Shown piece by piece: positions 29,305 through 39,302 of a DNA stretch of 64,000 nt. Every line of letters starts with the position of its first letter. The first letter of the stretch is position 1. A program made the translations under genes and the position numbers. The DNA is from Pacificitalea sp040119125 (lineage in GTDB: Bacteria; Pseudomonadota; Alphaproteobacteria; Rhodobacterales; Rhodobacteraceae). The notes under the pieces were generated by a model. It saw nothing but the letters and a program-made list of their open reading frames with translations. It searched no databases and was not told where the DNA came from. The stretch covers positions 402,182-466,181 of the forward strand of contig JBEDTR010000016.1 in assembly GCA_040119125.1 (NCBI GenBank), in the 5' to 3' direction.

Positions 29305-30510
29305 ATGCCCAGACGTCTACCCGAAAAAGAATTCATTGCCCTGATGGCGATGCTATTTGCCACCGTCGCCTTCTCGATTGACGCGATGCTGCCCGCCCTG
29401 CCTGTCATCGGGCAGGAATTGAGCCCCGATAATCCCAATCGCGTCCAATATGTCATCACCATCTTCATGTTGGGCATGGGGCTGGGCACGTTTGTCACCG
29501 GCCCGCTTGCGGATGCGTTCGGACGGCGGCGGATCATCATGATGGGGCTGGTGCTCTATGCGGCGGGCGCGATCCTTGCCGCCAGCGCGATTTCGCTTGA
29601 AATGGTTCTGCTGGGTCGGTTCCTCCAAGGGCTCGGCGCCGCGGGCCCGCGCGTGGCCGGGCTTGCCATGGTGCGCGACCTCTATTCGGGACGGCAAATG
29701 GCGCGGATCGTGTCGTTCGTCATGATGGTCTTCACCTTGCTGCCGGCGGTGGCGCCCTCGCTGGGCGCTGTGATTATTGCGCTTGCCGGGTGGCACGGGA
29801 TTTTCGGCGCGTTTTTAGCATTCGCGCTTATGAATGCCCTCTGGCTCGGCTTCCGTCAGGAAGAAACCCTGCGCCCTGAGAACCGCCGCCCGCTGAGCCT
29901 GACCCGGATCTGGGAGGCTATCCGCGAGATGGCGGCCAACCGCACGGTCGTCGTCGCCATCGCCGCGCAGGTTCTGGCGCTGTCGATGCTGATGATGACG
30001 CTGACTTCGGTGCAACAGATCTTCGAGCAGTATTTCGGTCGTGGCGACACGTTTCCGCTGTGGTTCGGCTTGGTTGCGCTATGCGCGGGCATGTCGTCGT
30101 TTTTCAACGCGCGCGTCGTGATGCGGCTGGGAATGCGGGTGATGATCCGCGCGATCTTGCTGGTGCAGATGATCTTCTCGGCGATCGTGCTGACGGCATT
30201 CATCAGCGGCGTGCTGCCGCCGGTCGTGGAGTTCGCGGTGTTTCTGGTCTGGCTGATTTCGGTGGTGATGGTGATGGCGCTCGGGATGGGCAACCTCAAC
30301 GCCGTGGCGATGGAGCCGGTGGGCCGCATCGCAGGCATCGCGGCCTCGGTCATCAGCGCAATCTCCACCGTCGGTGCGGTGATCCTTGCGATCCCGGTGG
30401 GGCAGCTGTTCAACGGCACGCCGGTGCCCCTTGCGGCAGGGATTTTCTGCGCCGCGACGGGCGCGTATCTGCTGGTCAAGACACAGCTGACCGGGGCGGA
30501 CCCAGACTGA
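29305..30510 (+). CDS. Bcr/CflA family multidrug efflux MFS transporter
   Basis: Twelve-helix drug/proton antiporter of 401 residues. The N-terminus has FSIDAMLPALPVIGQEL, the loop GPLADAFGRRRIIMMGL between helices 2 and 3, and FLQGLGAAGPRVAGLAMVRDLYSG, which matches the Bcr/CflA antiporter motif C region. The start at 29305 has AAAGGA eight bases upstream. The drug range cannot be predicted. Confidence 0.9.
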   Translation: MPRRLPEKEFIALMAMLFATVAFSIDAMLPALPVIGQELSPDNPNRVQYVITIFMLGMGLGTFVTGPLADAFGRRRIIMMGLVLYAAGAILAASAISLEMVLLGRFLQGLGAAGPRVAGLAMVRDLYSGRQMARIVSFVMMVFTLLPAVAPSLGAVIIALAGWHGIFGAFLAFALMNALWLGFRQEETLRPENRRPLSLTRIWEAIREMAANRTVVVAIAAQVLALSMLMMTLTSVQQIFEQYFGRGDTFPLWFGLVALCAGMSSFFNARVVMRLGMRVMIRAILLVQMIFSAIVLTAFISGVLPPVVEFAVFLVWLISVVMVMALGMGNLNAVAMEPVGRIAGIAASVISAISTVGAVILAIPVGQLFNGTPVPLAAGIFCAATGAYLLVKTQLTGADPD

Positions 30511-30528
30511 GCAGCGCCTTCGGCCGGG

Positions 30529-30550
30529 GCTGAGAGCGGTTGCTCTCAGC
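30529..30550. terminator. Hairpin between convergent genes
   Basis: A perfect nine-pair stem GCTGAGAGC/GCTCTCAGC with loop GGTT lies between the efflux gene and mfd. There is no T-run on either side, so termination is uncertain. Confidence 0.5.
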
Positions 30551-30559
30551 ACCCTGCCC

Positions 30560-33500
30560 CTACTGCCGCACTTTCTCGGCCAGATCCCGCGCGATAGCGA
30601 AGGCGCCTTGGATCTTTTCGCGGGTTTTCTGCCAGTCGCGGCGCACGACGATCTTATTGTCGCGCACTTTCGCCAGCCCATCTTGTGCCTGCACAAATTC
30701 CACCAGCCCGGCGGGGTTGGCGAATTTGTCGTTATGAAACTGGATCGTCGCGCCCTTCGGCCCGCCGTCAAGCTTGGCGATGCCCGCGCGTTTGCACATC
30801 GCCTTGATGCGCACGATCAACAGCAGCGTGTTGACCTCCTTCGGCAGCGGGCCGAACCGGTCGATCAGCTCGGCGGCGAAACCCTCCAGTTCCACCTTTG
30901 TCGTCAGGCCGGACAAGCGCCGATAAAGCCCCAACCGCACGTCAAGATCAGGCACATAAGTGTCAGGGATCAGCACCGGCACGCCAAGGTTGATCTGCGG
31001 CGCCCATTGGCCGTCATCCTCGGTCAGCCCCTCCATCTGACCGGAGCGGATGCGCGAAATCGCCTCCTCCAGCATCGATTGATAAAGTTCATAGCCAACC
31101 TCGCGCACATGGCCCGATTGTTCCTCGCCCACCAGACTGCCGGCCCCGCGAATGTCGAGGTCCTGGCTCGCCAGCGTGAAGCCAGCGCCAAGGCTGTCCA
31201 GCGTGCCCAGCACCCGCAGGCGCTTCTCGGCGGCAGGGGTCAGCGGCGCGCGCGGCTTGGTGGTCATATAGGCATAGGCGCGGGTTTTCGAGCGCCCCAC
31301 CCGGCCCCGGATCTGATAGAGCTGCGCCAGCCCGAACATATCCGCGCGATGCACGATCATCGTGTTGGCGGTCGGGATATCCAGCCCGGATTCCACGATC
31401 GTCGTGGCCAGCAGCACATCGTATTTGCCGTCGTAAAACGCGTTCATCCGGTCGTCGAGTTCGGTCGCGGCCATCTGCCCCGTCGCAGTGACAAAGCTGA
31501 CTTCCGGCACCTGTTCGCGCAGGAATGACTCGATCTCCGGCAGGTCCGTGATGCGCGGCACAACGTAGAAGCTCTGGCCACCGCGGTAATGTTCGCGCAA
31601 GAGCGCCTCGCGCACCGTCACCGCGTCGAATTCACTGACATAAGTGCGGATCGCAAGCCGGTCGACGGGCGGTGTGCCGATGATCGACAGATCGCGCACG
31701 CCCGTCAGCGACAGTTGCAGCGTGCGGGGGATCGGCGTCGCGGTCAGGGTCAGCACATGAATATCGGTGCGCATCTCCTTCAGGCGTTCCTTATGCGACA
31801 CGCCGAAATGCTGTTCCTCGTCGATGATGAGCAGACCCAGATCCTGAAACTTCACCGATTTCGCCAGTAGGGCATGGGTGCCGATGACAATATCCACCGT
31901 GCCGTCAGTCAGCCCCTTGCGCGTGGCCGTGGCCTCCTTGGCCGCCACAAAGCGTGACAATTGCCGCACATTGATCGGAAAGCCCCGGAATCGTTCGGCA
32001 AAACTGTTGAAATGCTGCCGCGCCAGCAGCGTCGTCGGAGCGATTACCGCGACCTGACGGCCCGACATGGCAGCGACGAACGCGGCGCGCATCGCCACCT
32101 CGGTCTTGCCAAAGCCGACATCACCGCAGATCAGCCGATCCATCGGCGTGCCGCTTTCCATGTCCGAGACCACATCGCCAATCGCGGCCAGCTGATCGTC
32201 GGTTTCCTGATAGGGGAAGCGCGCGGAGAACTGTTCCCACATATCACCCGGAGGCTCCATCACCGGCGCCTTGCGCAACGCCCGTTCGGCGGCAATGCGG
32301 ATCAGCCGGTCGGCGACCTCGCGAATGCGCGCCTTCATCCGGGCTTTCTTGGCCTGCCACGCGCCACCGCCGAGCTTATCCAGCAGGCCTTCTTCATGGC
32401 CAAAGCGGCTGAGCAATTCGATGTTTTCGACCGGCAGATACAGCCGCGCGGCATCGGCATATTCCAGATGGATGCACTCATGCGGCGCGCCCATCGCGGC
32501 GATGGTTTCCAGCCCCATGTAGCGGCCCACGCCGTGATCCACATGCACGACCAGATCGCCGGGGGTCAGGCTTTGCGCTTCGGTCAGAAAGTTTTCGGCC
32601 CGACGCTTTTTCTTGGGTGCGCGGATCAGCCGGTCGCCCAGCACGTCCTGTTCGGAAATCACCGTCAGCCCGTCGCCGGTAAAGCCATGCTCCAGCGCCC
32701 AGACCGTCAGGAACACACCGCCCGTGCCCTCGGGCACATCGCGGAAATCGCCGATCTCGACCGCGCCGCCCAGATCTTCGTCCTCCATCAGCCCCTTGAG
32801 CCGCTCGCGCGCGCCCTCGGAATAGGAGGCTACAACGACCTGATGGCTGGTCTGTTCGCGGCGGATGTGATCGGCCAAAGCCCCGAACAGGCTAACTTTC
32901 TCCTGCTGACGCTCGGGCGAGAAATTGCGCCCGATCCGCCCGCCCGCGTCAATCACCCCCGGCCCGCTGCCATGCGGCAGCGCCGACAGCGACAGCACCC
33001 GGTGTTCGGCCACGGCAGCGTCCCATGCGGCCTCGTCCAGATACAGCAATTCGGGAGGCGCGGGTTTATAGACACTGCCCATCCGGGCCTTGGTCTTCAG
33101 CGCCTCGCGACGGTTGTCATATTGATCCGCGATGCCTTCCCAGCGGCTGATGCGGGCGGGCTTGGTTTGATCGTCCAGCACCACCACCGCGTCAGGCAGG
33201 TAGTCAAACAGCGTCTCCAGCCGCGCATGGAAAAACGGCAGCCAGTGTTCGATCCCAGCATGTTTGCGCCCCGCCGACACGGCCTCATACAGCGGATCAT
33301 CCGTACCCGCCGCGCCGAACTCGATGCGGTAATTCTGACGGAACCGGGTGATCGCCGCATCGTCGAGGATCACCTCCGATACGGGTGCCAGTTCCACTGT
33401 GTCGAGCTTCTCGGTCGTGCGCTGGGTCGCGGGATCAAACCGCCGCGCGCCGTCCAGCGTATCGCCGAACAGGTCCAGCCGCACCGGGCCGGGATGCCCC

Positions 33501-34024
33501 GGCGGATAGATGTCGATGATCCCGCCGCGCACCGCATAATCACCCGGCTCCAGCACCGTCGGCGCTTGGGTAAAGCCCATGCGCACCAAGAAGTTGCGTA
33601 GCGCCTCCTCATCCACCCGGCCCCCGACCCGCGCGGTAAACGCCGCCTCGCGTAGCACATCGCGGGCAGGCAGGCGCAGGGTCGCGGCATTGAGCGTCGT
33701 CAGCAACACAAACGGCCCCGGCACACCTTGGGTCAGCGCCGCAAGCGTCGCCATCCGCCGGGCGGAGATATCGGGATTGGGGGACACCCGGTCGTAGGGC
33801 AGGCAATCCCAGCCGGGGAAATCCAGCACCACCGCATTGGGCACGAAAAACGCAAGCGCCGCACGCATCGCGGCCAGACGTTTGTCATCGCGCGCGACAT
33901 GCACGACCGACGTCGCGCCGCGCTCCAATTCGCGGGCGATGATCCGGGCGTCATGGCCTTCGGGCGCGCCGCCGACGGTGACGTGGGTTCTGGGCGGGGC
34001 GCTATGCGGGCGGGATGTGGTCAT
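30560..34024 (-). CDS. mfd: Transcription-repair coupling factor
   Basis: DNA translocase that releases RNA polymerase stalled at lesions and recruits UvrA. The 1154 residues match Mfd in length. N-terminal UvrB-like modules are followed by the polymerase-interaction region (TPGDLVVHVDHGVGRYMGLE). Helicase motifs include the Walker A CGDVGFGKTEVAM, the DEEQHFG box and LTLTATPIPRTLQ. The TRG motif region is RGRVGRSKTRAYAY, and a TRCF C-terminal domain closes the protein. It stands as a single gene on the minus strand. Confidence 0.97.
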   Translation of the reverse strand: MTTSRPHSAPPRTHVTVGGAPEGHDARIIARELERGATSVVHVARDDKRLAAMRAALAFFVPNAVVLDFPGWDCLPYDRVSPNPDISARRMATLAALTQGVPGPFVLLTTLNAATLRLPARDVLREAAFTARVGGRVDEEALRNFLVRMGFTQAPTVLEPGDYAVRGGIIDIYPPGHPGPVRLDLFGDTLDGARRFDPATQRTTEKLDTVELAPVSEVILDDAAITRFRQNYRIEFGAAGTDDPLYEAVSAGRKHAGIEHWLPFFHARLETLFDYLPDAVVVLDDQTKPARISRWEGIADQYDNRREALKTKARMGSVYKPAPPELLYLDEAAWDAAVAEHRVLSLSALPHGSGPGVIDAGGRIGRNFSPERQQEKVSLFGALADHIRREQTSHQVVVASYSEGARERLKGLMEDEDLGGAVEIGDFRDVPEGTGGVFLTVWALEHGFTGDGLTVISEQDVLGDRLIRAPKKKRRAENFLTEAQSLTPGDLVVHVDHGVGRYMGLETIAAMGAPHECIHLEYADAARLYLPVENIELLSRFGHEEGLLDKLGGGAWQAKKARMKARIREVADRLIRIAAERALRKAPVMEPPGDMWEQFSARFPYQETDDQLAAIGDVVSDMESGTPMDRLICGDVGFGKTEVAMRAAFVAAMSGRQVAVIAPTTLLARQHFNSFAERFRGFPINVRQLSRFVAAKEATATRKGLTDGTVDIVIGTHALLAKSVKFQDLGLLIIDEEQHFGVSHKERLKEMRTDIHVLTLTATPIPRTLQLSLTGVRDLSIIGTPPVDRLAIRTYVSEFDAVTVREALLREHYRGGQSFYVVPRITDLPEIESFLREQVPEVSFVTATGQMAATELDDRMNAFYDGKYDVLLATTIVESGLDIPTANTMIVHRADMFGLAQLYQIRGRVGRSKTRAYAYMTTKPRAPLTPAAEKRLRVLGTLDSLGAGFTLASQDLDIRGAGSLVGEEQSGHVREVGYELYQSMLEEAISRIRSGQMEGLTEDDGQWAPQINLGVPVLIPDTYVPDLDVRLGLYRRLSGLTTKVELEGFAAELIDRFGPLPKEVNTLLLIVRIKAMCKRAGIAKLDGGPKGATIQFHNDKFANPAGLVEFVQAQDGLAKVRDNKIVVRRDWQKTREKIQGAFAIARDLAEKVRQ

Positions 34025-34095
34025 GGGACTGCTCAGGTATCGGCGCGGGCGGTGGTGTCAAGGCTTGAGCGCCGCCACCCTGCCAGCCCCTAGGC

Positions 34096-34614
34096 TCAGA
34101 TCACGCCAAAAGTCATGTTCTGCAACATGCCCCAGAACGCGGTGATGAAGATCGCCACCATGCCGATCAATTGCACGACCAGACGATGCCGCCGCAGCCG
34201 GCGATGCAGATCCGCGCCATCGGTGCGATGGATCGCGCGCGCCGTGCGCACCGACAATCCACCCACGATCGCCATCGGCACCACGATCAGCGACAGCGCC
34301 TGCGCGAATTCCACCCCATACCAGAACCCGAGGATCAGCAGCGAGGTCAGCACGAAATGGAAGATCGCAAAGATCCACAGCCCCGCAGTGTCCTGAATAT
34401 AGAGCAACCGCGTGACATAGACGCGCACGATGTCGTTCAAATCCGTCTCGGCCTGCCCGCCGTCGCGCTGCGCCCGCGTGACCAGATCATAGGGCACGCC
34501 CAGCACCCGGTGCGAGGCCTGCGACCACACCACAGCGAGGCCGATCCAGTACCACAGGTTGGAGAACGATCGCAGGTCGATCAGTTCGAGAACTTGGCTA
34601 TACCAGTCGAGCAT
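34096..34614 (-). CDS. Conserved Rhodobacteraceae membrane protein, unknown function
   Basis: A 172-residue protein with about four hydrophobic segments (roughly residues 18-32, 78-95, 100-118 and 150-168) and a charged Arg/His-rich loop before the last. The N-terminus MLDWYSQVLELIDLRSFSNLWYWIGLA is strongly patterned. Similar proteins are, as I recall, labelled as a component of the SufBCD complex, but I see no feature supporting a role in Fe-S assembly, and no suf genes are near. The start at 34614 has AAGGG five bases upstream. It lies upstream of mfd on the same strand, 71 bases apart. Confidence 0.75.
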   Translation of the reverse strand: MLDWYSQVLELIDLRSFSNLWYWIGLAVVWSQASHRVLGVPYDLVTRAQRDGGQAETDLNDIVRVYVTRLLYIQDTAGLWIFAIFHFVLTSLLILGFWYGVEFAQALSLIVVPMAIVGGLSVRTARAIHRTDGADLHRRLRRHRLVVQLIGMVAIFITAFWGMLQNMTFGVI

Positions 34615-34878
34615 GTGGACCCTTGAAGCAGATTCGCTGCAACCTAATGGGGGCGGCGCAGATATGAAACGTGCACACGCCCGCCTGCGGGCAGGTGTGG
34701 CGCAACTGCCGCGACGTTTCGCCGGCTTCGCGCGCAGCGCGCGGCCCGCGCCCTGCGCGGTCATAGCGGCCTCGCGCCTCCGCCTGCCGGGTTGAGATCA
34801 TCGGCGGTTGGGTGCATGTCTGAGCCCACTCGCAGGCTTGCGCCAGCCGGCCCCCGGATCAGACCAAGGAGAGCGCCG

Positions 34879-35880
34879 ATGCGCCCGATCACCGCCCCCT
34901 TCCCCGCCGCGCGCCTGCGCCGCACCCGCCGCAGTGCTGCGATCCGCGCGCTGGCCCGCGAAAACGCGCTGACGGTGGATGATCTGATCTGGCCGCTTTT
35001 TGTGCGCGATGGCGAAGGCGTGCTGGAGGATGTCGCCTCCATGCCCGGCGTGCAGCGTCGCTCGGTGGACATGATTGTCGAGGCCGCATCCGAGGCCGCG
35101 CAGCTTGGCATTCCCGCCGTGTGCCTCTTTCCCTATACCGACCCCGCGCTGAAAACGGAGCTTTGCGAGGAAGCGTGGAACCCCGACAACCTTGCCAATC
35201 GTGCCATCCGCGCGATCAAGGCCGAAGTGCCCGGCTTGGCGGTGATGACCGATATCGCGCTCGACCCCTATAACGCCAACGGCCATGACGGCATTGTGCG
35301 CGACGGGGTGATCGTCAATGACGAAACCGTCGAGGCGCTGGTAAAAATGGCGCTAGCACAGGCGCAGGCGGGGGCCGATATCCTCGGGCCGTCGGACATG
35401 ATGGACGGGCGCATCGGCGCGATGCGCGCCGCGCTGGAGGCCTCGGGCCATCGCGATGTGGCGATCCTGAGCTATTCGGCCAAATACGCCTCAGGGTTCT
35501 ATGGGCCCTTCCGCGATGCGGTCGGGGCCTCCGGCGCGCTCAAGGGCGACAAGAAAACCTACCAGATGGACCCCGCCAATACCGATGAGGCATTGCGCCT
35601 GATCGCGCGCGATCTGAGCGAGGGCGCCGATATGGTCATGGTCAAGCCGGGCTTGCCCTATCTCGACATTATTCACCGGGCCAAACAGACCTTTGGCGCA
35701 CCGACCTTTGCCTATCAGGTGTCGGGCGAATACGCGATGATCGAGGCCGCCGCGCAAAACGGCTGGATCGATGGCGAGGCCGTGATGGCCGAAAGCCTGA
35801 TGGCCTTCAAACGCGCCGGATGCGACGGTGTGCTGACCTATTACGCCCCCCGCATCGCCCGCCGTCTTAAAGCTGGCTGA
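34879..35880 (+). CDS. hemB: Delta-aminolevulinic acid dehydratase (porphobilinogen synthase)
   Basis: Condenses two 5-aminolevulinate molecules to porphobilinogen in tetrapyrrole synthesis. The two active-site lysines are K202 (SYSAKYASGFYGPF) and K256 (MVMVKPGLPYLDI). The site that holds zinc-binding Cys residues in other species is Asp-rich here (IALDPYNANGHDG, residues 126-138), so this is the magnesium/monovalent-cation type rather than the zinc type. The length of 333 residues is typical. The start at 34879 has AAGGAGAG just upstream. Confidence 0.96.
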   Translation: MRPITAPFPAARLRRTRRSAAIRALARENALTVDDLIWPLFVRDGEGVLEDVASMPGVQRRSVDMIVEAASEAAQLGIPAVCLFPYTDPALKTELCEEAWNPDNLANRAIRAIKAEVPGLAVMTDIALDPYNANGHDGIVRDGVIVNDETVEALVKMALAQAQAGADILGPSDMMDGRIGAMRAALEASGHRDVAILSYSAKYASGFYGPFRDAVGASGALKGDKKTYQMDPANTDEALRLIARDLSEGADMVMVKPGLPYLDIIHRAKQTFGAPTFAYQVSGEYAMIEAAAQNGWIDGEAVMAESLMAFKRAGCDGVLTYYAPRIARRLKAG

Positions 35881-36069
35881 AGGCGGGGAAACGGTCGGCT
35901 CAGACCCGTTTTGCGACAAGTTTCGGCAAGGATTTGCTGCGCGGCGGGGTTTGTGCCTTTTAGGCCACAAGCATTGGTGACACACCGGCCCGGACGCCCT
36001 ATAGATGAGGCGACCGGCCGGGACAGGGCGGCAATTCAATTTTCAAGCGCGAAATTGCGGGGCAGTGCA

Positions 36070-36645
36070 ATGAGCATGCAGACATCCTTTATTAACAGAC
36101 GACGCGTGATCGCGGGCATGGCTGCAGGGGGCGCGACGCTTCTTGCCGGTTGTGGCAACGGCGTGGGCAATCCCAACGCCACGACGATCGATCAGCGTGT
36201 CGATGCGACCCAGAACTTTCTTTTCAATCGGTATCCCGGCACGCGTGACCTTGCCGCCAAGGCAGCGGGCATCCTTTACATGCCGCTCATCACCAAAGCG
36301 GGCATCGGTATCGGCGGCAGCTACGGGCGCGGCGCGCTGCGCATCAACGGTGCGACGGTCGATTACTATTCCGCCACGCAGGCCACGATTGGTTTGCAGA
36401 TCGGCGCGCAACAATACGGCCACGCGCTGTTCTTCATGACGCAAGAAGCGCTGCGCCAGTTCCGCACCTCGGCGGGTTGGTCGGTCGGCGCGGATGCCGA
36501 ATATGCGCTCAACGATCAGGGCGGCAACCTGTCGGCTGAGACGCTGACGGCGCTCGACCCGGTCATCGCGCTGGTCTTTGGCCAGTCTGGCCTGATCGTC
36601 GGCGCGACGCTGGAAGGCACGAAATATCAACGCATTCTGCCTTGA
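36070..36645 (+). CDS. SYLF/Ysc84-domain lipoprotein
   Basis: A 191-residue protein. The N-terminus has a twin-arginine-like segment (NRRRVIAG) and the lipobox LLAGC at about residues 24-28, so it may be a Tat-exported lipoprotein. The remainder is a SYLF (Ysc84) domain: KAAGILYMPLITKAGIGIGGSYGRGALRI, then YYSATQATIGLQIGAQQYGHALFFMT. SYLF domains bind phospholipids. The ATG at 36070 is chosen to place a proper signal. Confidence 0.85.
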   Translation: MSMQTSFINRRRVIAGMAAGGATLLAGCGNGVGNPNATTIDQRVDATQNFLFNRYPGTRDLAAKAAGILYMPLITKAGIGIGGSYGRGALRINGATVDYYSATQATIGLQIGAQQYGHALFFMTQEALRQFRTSAGWSVGADAEYALNDQGGNLSAETLTALDPVIALVFGQSGLIVGATLEGTKYQRILP

Positions 36646-36659
36646 TCTGAATGTAATCT

Positions 36660-36687
36660 AGCGCCGCTCGCACCTGCGGGCGGCGCT
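36660..36687 (+). terminator. Strong hairpin after the SYLF gene
   Basis: A twelve-pair stem with one G-T pair (36660-36671 with 36676-36687) closes loop ACCT, 15 bases after the stop. No T-run follows, so it may act as a stabiliser or a weak terminator. Confidence 0.55.
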
Positions 36688-37143
36688 GGCTATGCGGGAG
36701 GCCAGCCTCCCCATGGGACGGCGCGAACCTCCCCGCCCAGACAGTCCCGCCCGCCCAGGACATCACAACGCTCCTTTGCCCTGACCGCCGGGCGCGCCCA
36801 GGCGACGTCATGGGTCTCCAGAGAGGCCGTATAGTGCGCGGCGTCGCAGGGCGAGACCCTGATCCCTCACGGATTTATGCGTGCGCCTCAGCGTCGGTCC
36901 CGCCGCCACGTCACCCGACCTCCCGGCGATCTGACCCTTTTCGCCCGGTCTTGGCGCCCCCATCTGTCACTCCGATCGCCAGCGTCGACTCCTTTTCGGC
37001 GCCCTGCGGGCAGGCCGCCCGTGCCGCGCGCCCCTTGCAGCCCCTCAGGGGCGCAACTAAGACTCGTCACGACCGGGGGCGCATTGGCGTTGGCCCCTGA
37101 GGACCGCGCCGCCCGGCGCCCGGAATTTTGAGGCAGAGACCAG
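36688..37143. other. Upstream region of clpP, no gene
   Basis: A GC-rich gap that should hold the clpP promoter. I could not pick out clear promoter boxes, and no frame has coding features. Confidence 0.4.
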
Positions 37144-37770
37144 ATGACAGATCCCATCGAAACCTACATGAACCTCGTCCCCATGGTGGTCGAACAGACC
37201 AGCCGCGGCGAACGGGCCTACGACATCTTCTCGCGCCTGCTCAAGGAACGGATCATTTTCGTCAACGGGCCCGTGCATGACGGCATGAGCCAACTGGTCG
37301 TGGCGCAGCTTCTGCACCTTGAGGCGGAAAATCCGTCCAAGGAAATTTCGATGTATATCAACAGCCCCGGTGGCGTGGTGACGTCGGGCCTGTCGATCTA
37401 TGACACGATGCAATACATCAAACCCAAGGTCTCGACCCTGGTGATCGGTCAGGCGGCCTCCATGGGCTCGCTGCTGTTGACCGCTGGCGAGAAAGGCATG
37501 CGTTACTCGCTGCCCAACAGCCGTATCATGGTCCACCAGCCCTCGGGCGGCTATCAGGGTCAGGCGACGGATATCATGATCCACGCCCAAGAAACCCAGA
37601 AGCTCAAGGATCGCCTGAACCATATTTACGTCAAGCATACCGGCCAGTCCTTGAAGAAGGTCGAAGCCGCGCTTGAGCGGGACAATTTCATGTCCCCCGA
37701 GGAAGCCCGCGATTGGGGCCTCATCGACGAGATCGTCGAAAGCCGCGCCAAGATCGAAGGCGCCAAGTAA
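37144..37770 (+). CDS. clpP: ATP-dependent Clp protease proteolytic subunit
   Basis: Tetradecameric serine protease that works with ClpX or ClpA. The catalytic triad is visible: Ser106 in IGQAASMGSLLL, His131 in IMVHQPSGG and Asp180 in ERDNFM. The N-terminus MTDPIETYMNLVPMVVEQTSRGERAYDI is typical for alphaproteobacterial ClpP. The length of 208 residues is normal. It lies directly upstream of clpX. Confidence 0.98.
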   Translation: MTDPIETYMNLVPMVVEQTSRGERAYDIFSRLLKERIIFVNGPVHDGMSQLVVAQLLHLEAENPSKEISMYINSPGGVVTSGLSIYDTMQYIKPKVSTLVIGQAASMGSLLLTAGEKGMRYSLPNSRIMVHQPSGGYQGQATDIMIHAQETQKLKDRLNHIYVKHTGQSLKKVEAALERDNFMSPEEARDWGLIDEIVESRAKIEGAK

Positions 37771-37776
37771 CACTGC

Positions 37777-37808
37777 GCGCTGTCCCGGCCTTATCTTCGG
37801 GACAGCGC
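37777..37808 (+). terminator. Hairpin between clpP and clpX
   Basis: A perfect eleven-pair stem (37777-37787 with 37798-37808) with a ten-base loop lies seven bases after the clpP stop. No T-run follows, so it may partly end transcription or stabilise the clpP message. Confidence 0.6.
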
Positions 37809-37981
37809 CCCACTTGCCCCCACGGGGCCTTGGGGATTTTCGGATTGTGCCTCCGGGGGGGCTGTCCTAGACTCAGGGCCACAGGGCAGAACAACACAGG
37901 GCAGCCTTGCTGCCGAACCGGGCGCGGATGAACCGCGAACCCCCTACAGCATGGGCCTGATGCGGCCCGCAGAGGATGACG

Positions 37982-39244
37982 ATGGCAACGACTTCCGGTG
38001 GCGACAGCAAGAACACGCTTTACTGCTCCTTCTGCGGCAAAAGCCAGCACGAGGTGCGAAAGCTCATCGCTGGCCCGACGGTGTTCATCTGCGACGAATG
38101 CGTCGAATTGTGCATGGACATCATCCGCGAGGAAACCAAAAGCTCCGGCCTCAAATCGACCGACGGCGTGCCGACTCCGCTGGAGATCTGCGAGGTCCTC
38201 GACGATTATGTGATCGGTCAGAGCCACGCCAAGCGGGTGCTCTCGGTCGCGGTCCACAACCATTACAAACGCCTCAACCATGCCGGAAAATCCGACATTG
38301 AGCTGGCGAAATCGAATATCCTGCTGATCGGCCCCACCGGCTGCGGCAAGACGCTGCTGGCGCAAACGCTGGCGCGCATCATCGACGTGCCCTTCACCAT
38401 GGCCGATGCGACCACGCTGACAGAGGCCGGCTATGTCGGTGAAGATGTTGAAAACATCATCCTGAAGCTGCTTCAGGCGTCGGAATATAATGTCGAGCGT
38501 GCGCAGCGCGGCATCGTCTATATTGACGAGGTCGACAAGATCACGCGCAAATCCGACAACCCGTCGATCACCCGCGACGTGTCGGGCGAAGGCGTGCAGC
38601 AGGCCCTGCTGAAAATCATGGAAGGCACCGTAGCCTCCGTGCCGCCGCAGGGCGGGCGCAAGCATCCGCAGCAGGAATTCCTGCAAGTGGACACCACCAA
38701 TATCCTGTTCATCTGTGGCGGTGCCTTTGCCGGTCTGGAAAAGATCATCGCGCAGCGGGGCAAAGGCTCCGGGATCGGCTTTGGTGCCGATGTGAAGGAA
38801 GCCGACAGCCGCGGCATTGGCGAGGTGTTCACCCAGCTTGAGCCCGAGGATCTGCTGAAGTTTGGCCTGATCCCGGAATTTGTCGGCCGCCTGCCCGTGC
38901 TTGCCACGCTGCAAGACCTCGACGAAAGCGCGCTGGTCACCATCCTGACGCAGCCCAAGAACGCGCTGGTCAAACAGTATCAGCGCCTCTTTGAACTCGA
39001 AGACGTGCAACTGACCTTCACCGACGACGCCCTGCGCGCGCTGGCTCATCGCGCGATTGAGCGTAAGACCGGCGCCCGTGGCCTGCGCTCGATCATGGAG
39101 GACATCCTGCTCGACACCATGTTCGATCTGCCGGGTCTGGATCACGTCGAGGAAGTGGTCGTCAACGAGGAGGCTGTGACCTCCGTCGCGTCTCCGCTGC
39201 TGATCTATGCCGACCAGAAAAAGGAAGGCGCCAGCGCAGGCTGA
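37982..39244 (+). CDS. clpX: ATP-dependent Clp protease ATP-binding subunit ClpX
   Basis: AAA+ unfoldase that feeds substrates to ClpP. An N-terminal C4 zinc finger (CSFCGKS...CDECVELC) is followed by the Walker A GPTGCGKTLLAQ, Walker B IVYIDEVDKI, the pore-loop region containing GYVGED, and the sensor-2 GARGLRSIMED. The length of 420 residues is typical. The second ATG (37982) is the start because GAGG lies six bases upstream; the first ATG abuts it. Confidence 0.98.
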   Translation: MATTSGGDSKNTLYCSFCGKSQHEVRKLIAGPTVFICDECVELCMDIIREETKSSGLKSTDGVPTPLEICEVLDDYVIGQSHAKRVLSVAVHNHYKRLNHAGKSDIELAKSNILLIGPTGCGKTLLAQTLARIIDVPFTMADATTLTEAGYVGEDVENIILKLLQASEYNVERAQRGIVYIDEVDKITRKSDNPSITRDVSGEGVQQALLKIMEGTVASVPPQGGRKHPQQEFLQVDTTNILFICGGAFAGLEKIIAQRGKGSGIGFGADVKEADSRGIGEVFTQLEPEDLLKFGLIPEFVGRLPVLATLQDLDESALVTILTQPKNALVKQYQRLFELEDVQLTFTDDALRALAHRAIERKTGARGLRSIMEDILLDTMFDLPGLDHVEEVVVNEEAVTSVASPLLIYADQKKEGASAG

Positions 39245-39265
39245 GCCGCCTTCAGGTCTGAAATC

Positions 39266-39302
39266 AAAAACCCCGCCGCGCTCACCGCTGGCGGGGTTTT
39301 TT
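39266..39302 (+). terminator. Rho-independent terminator of clpX
   Basis: AAAAACCCCGCC (39266-39277) pairs with GGCGGGGTTTTTT (39290-39302). It lies just after the clpX stop. Confidence 0.9.
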
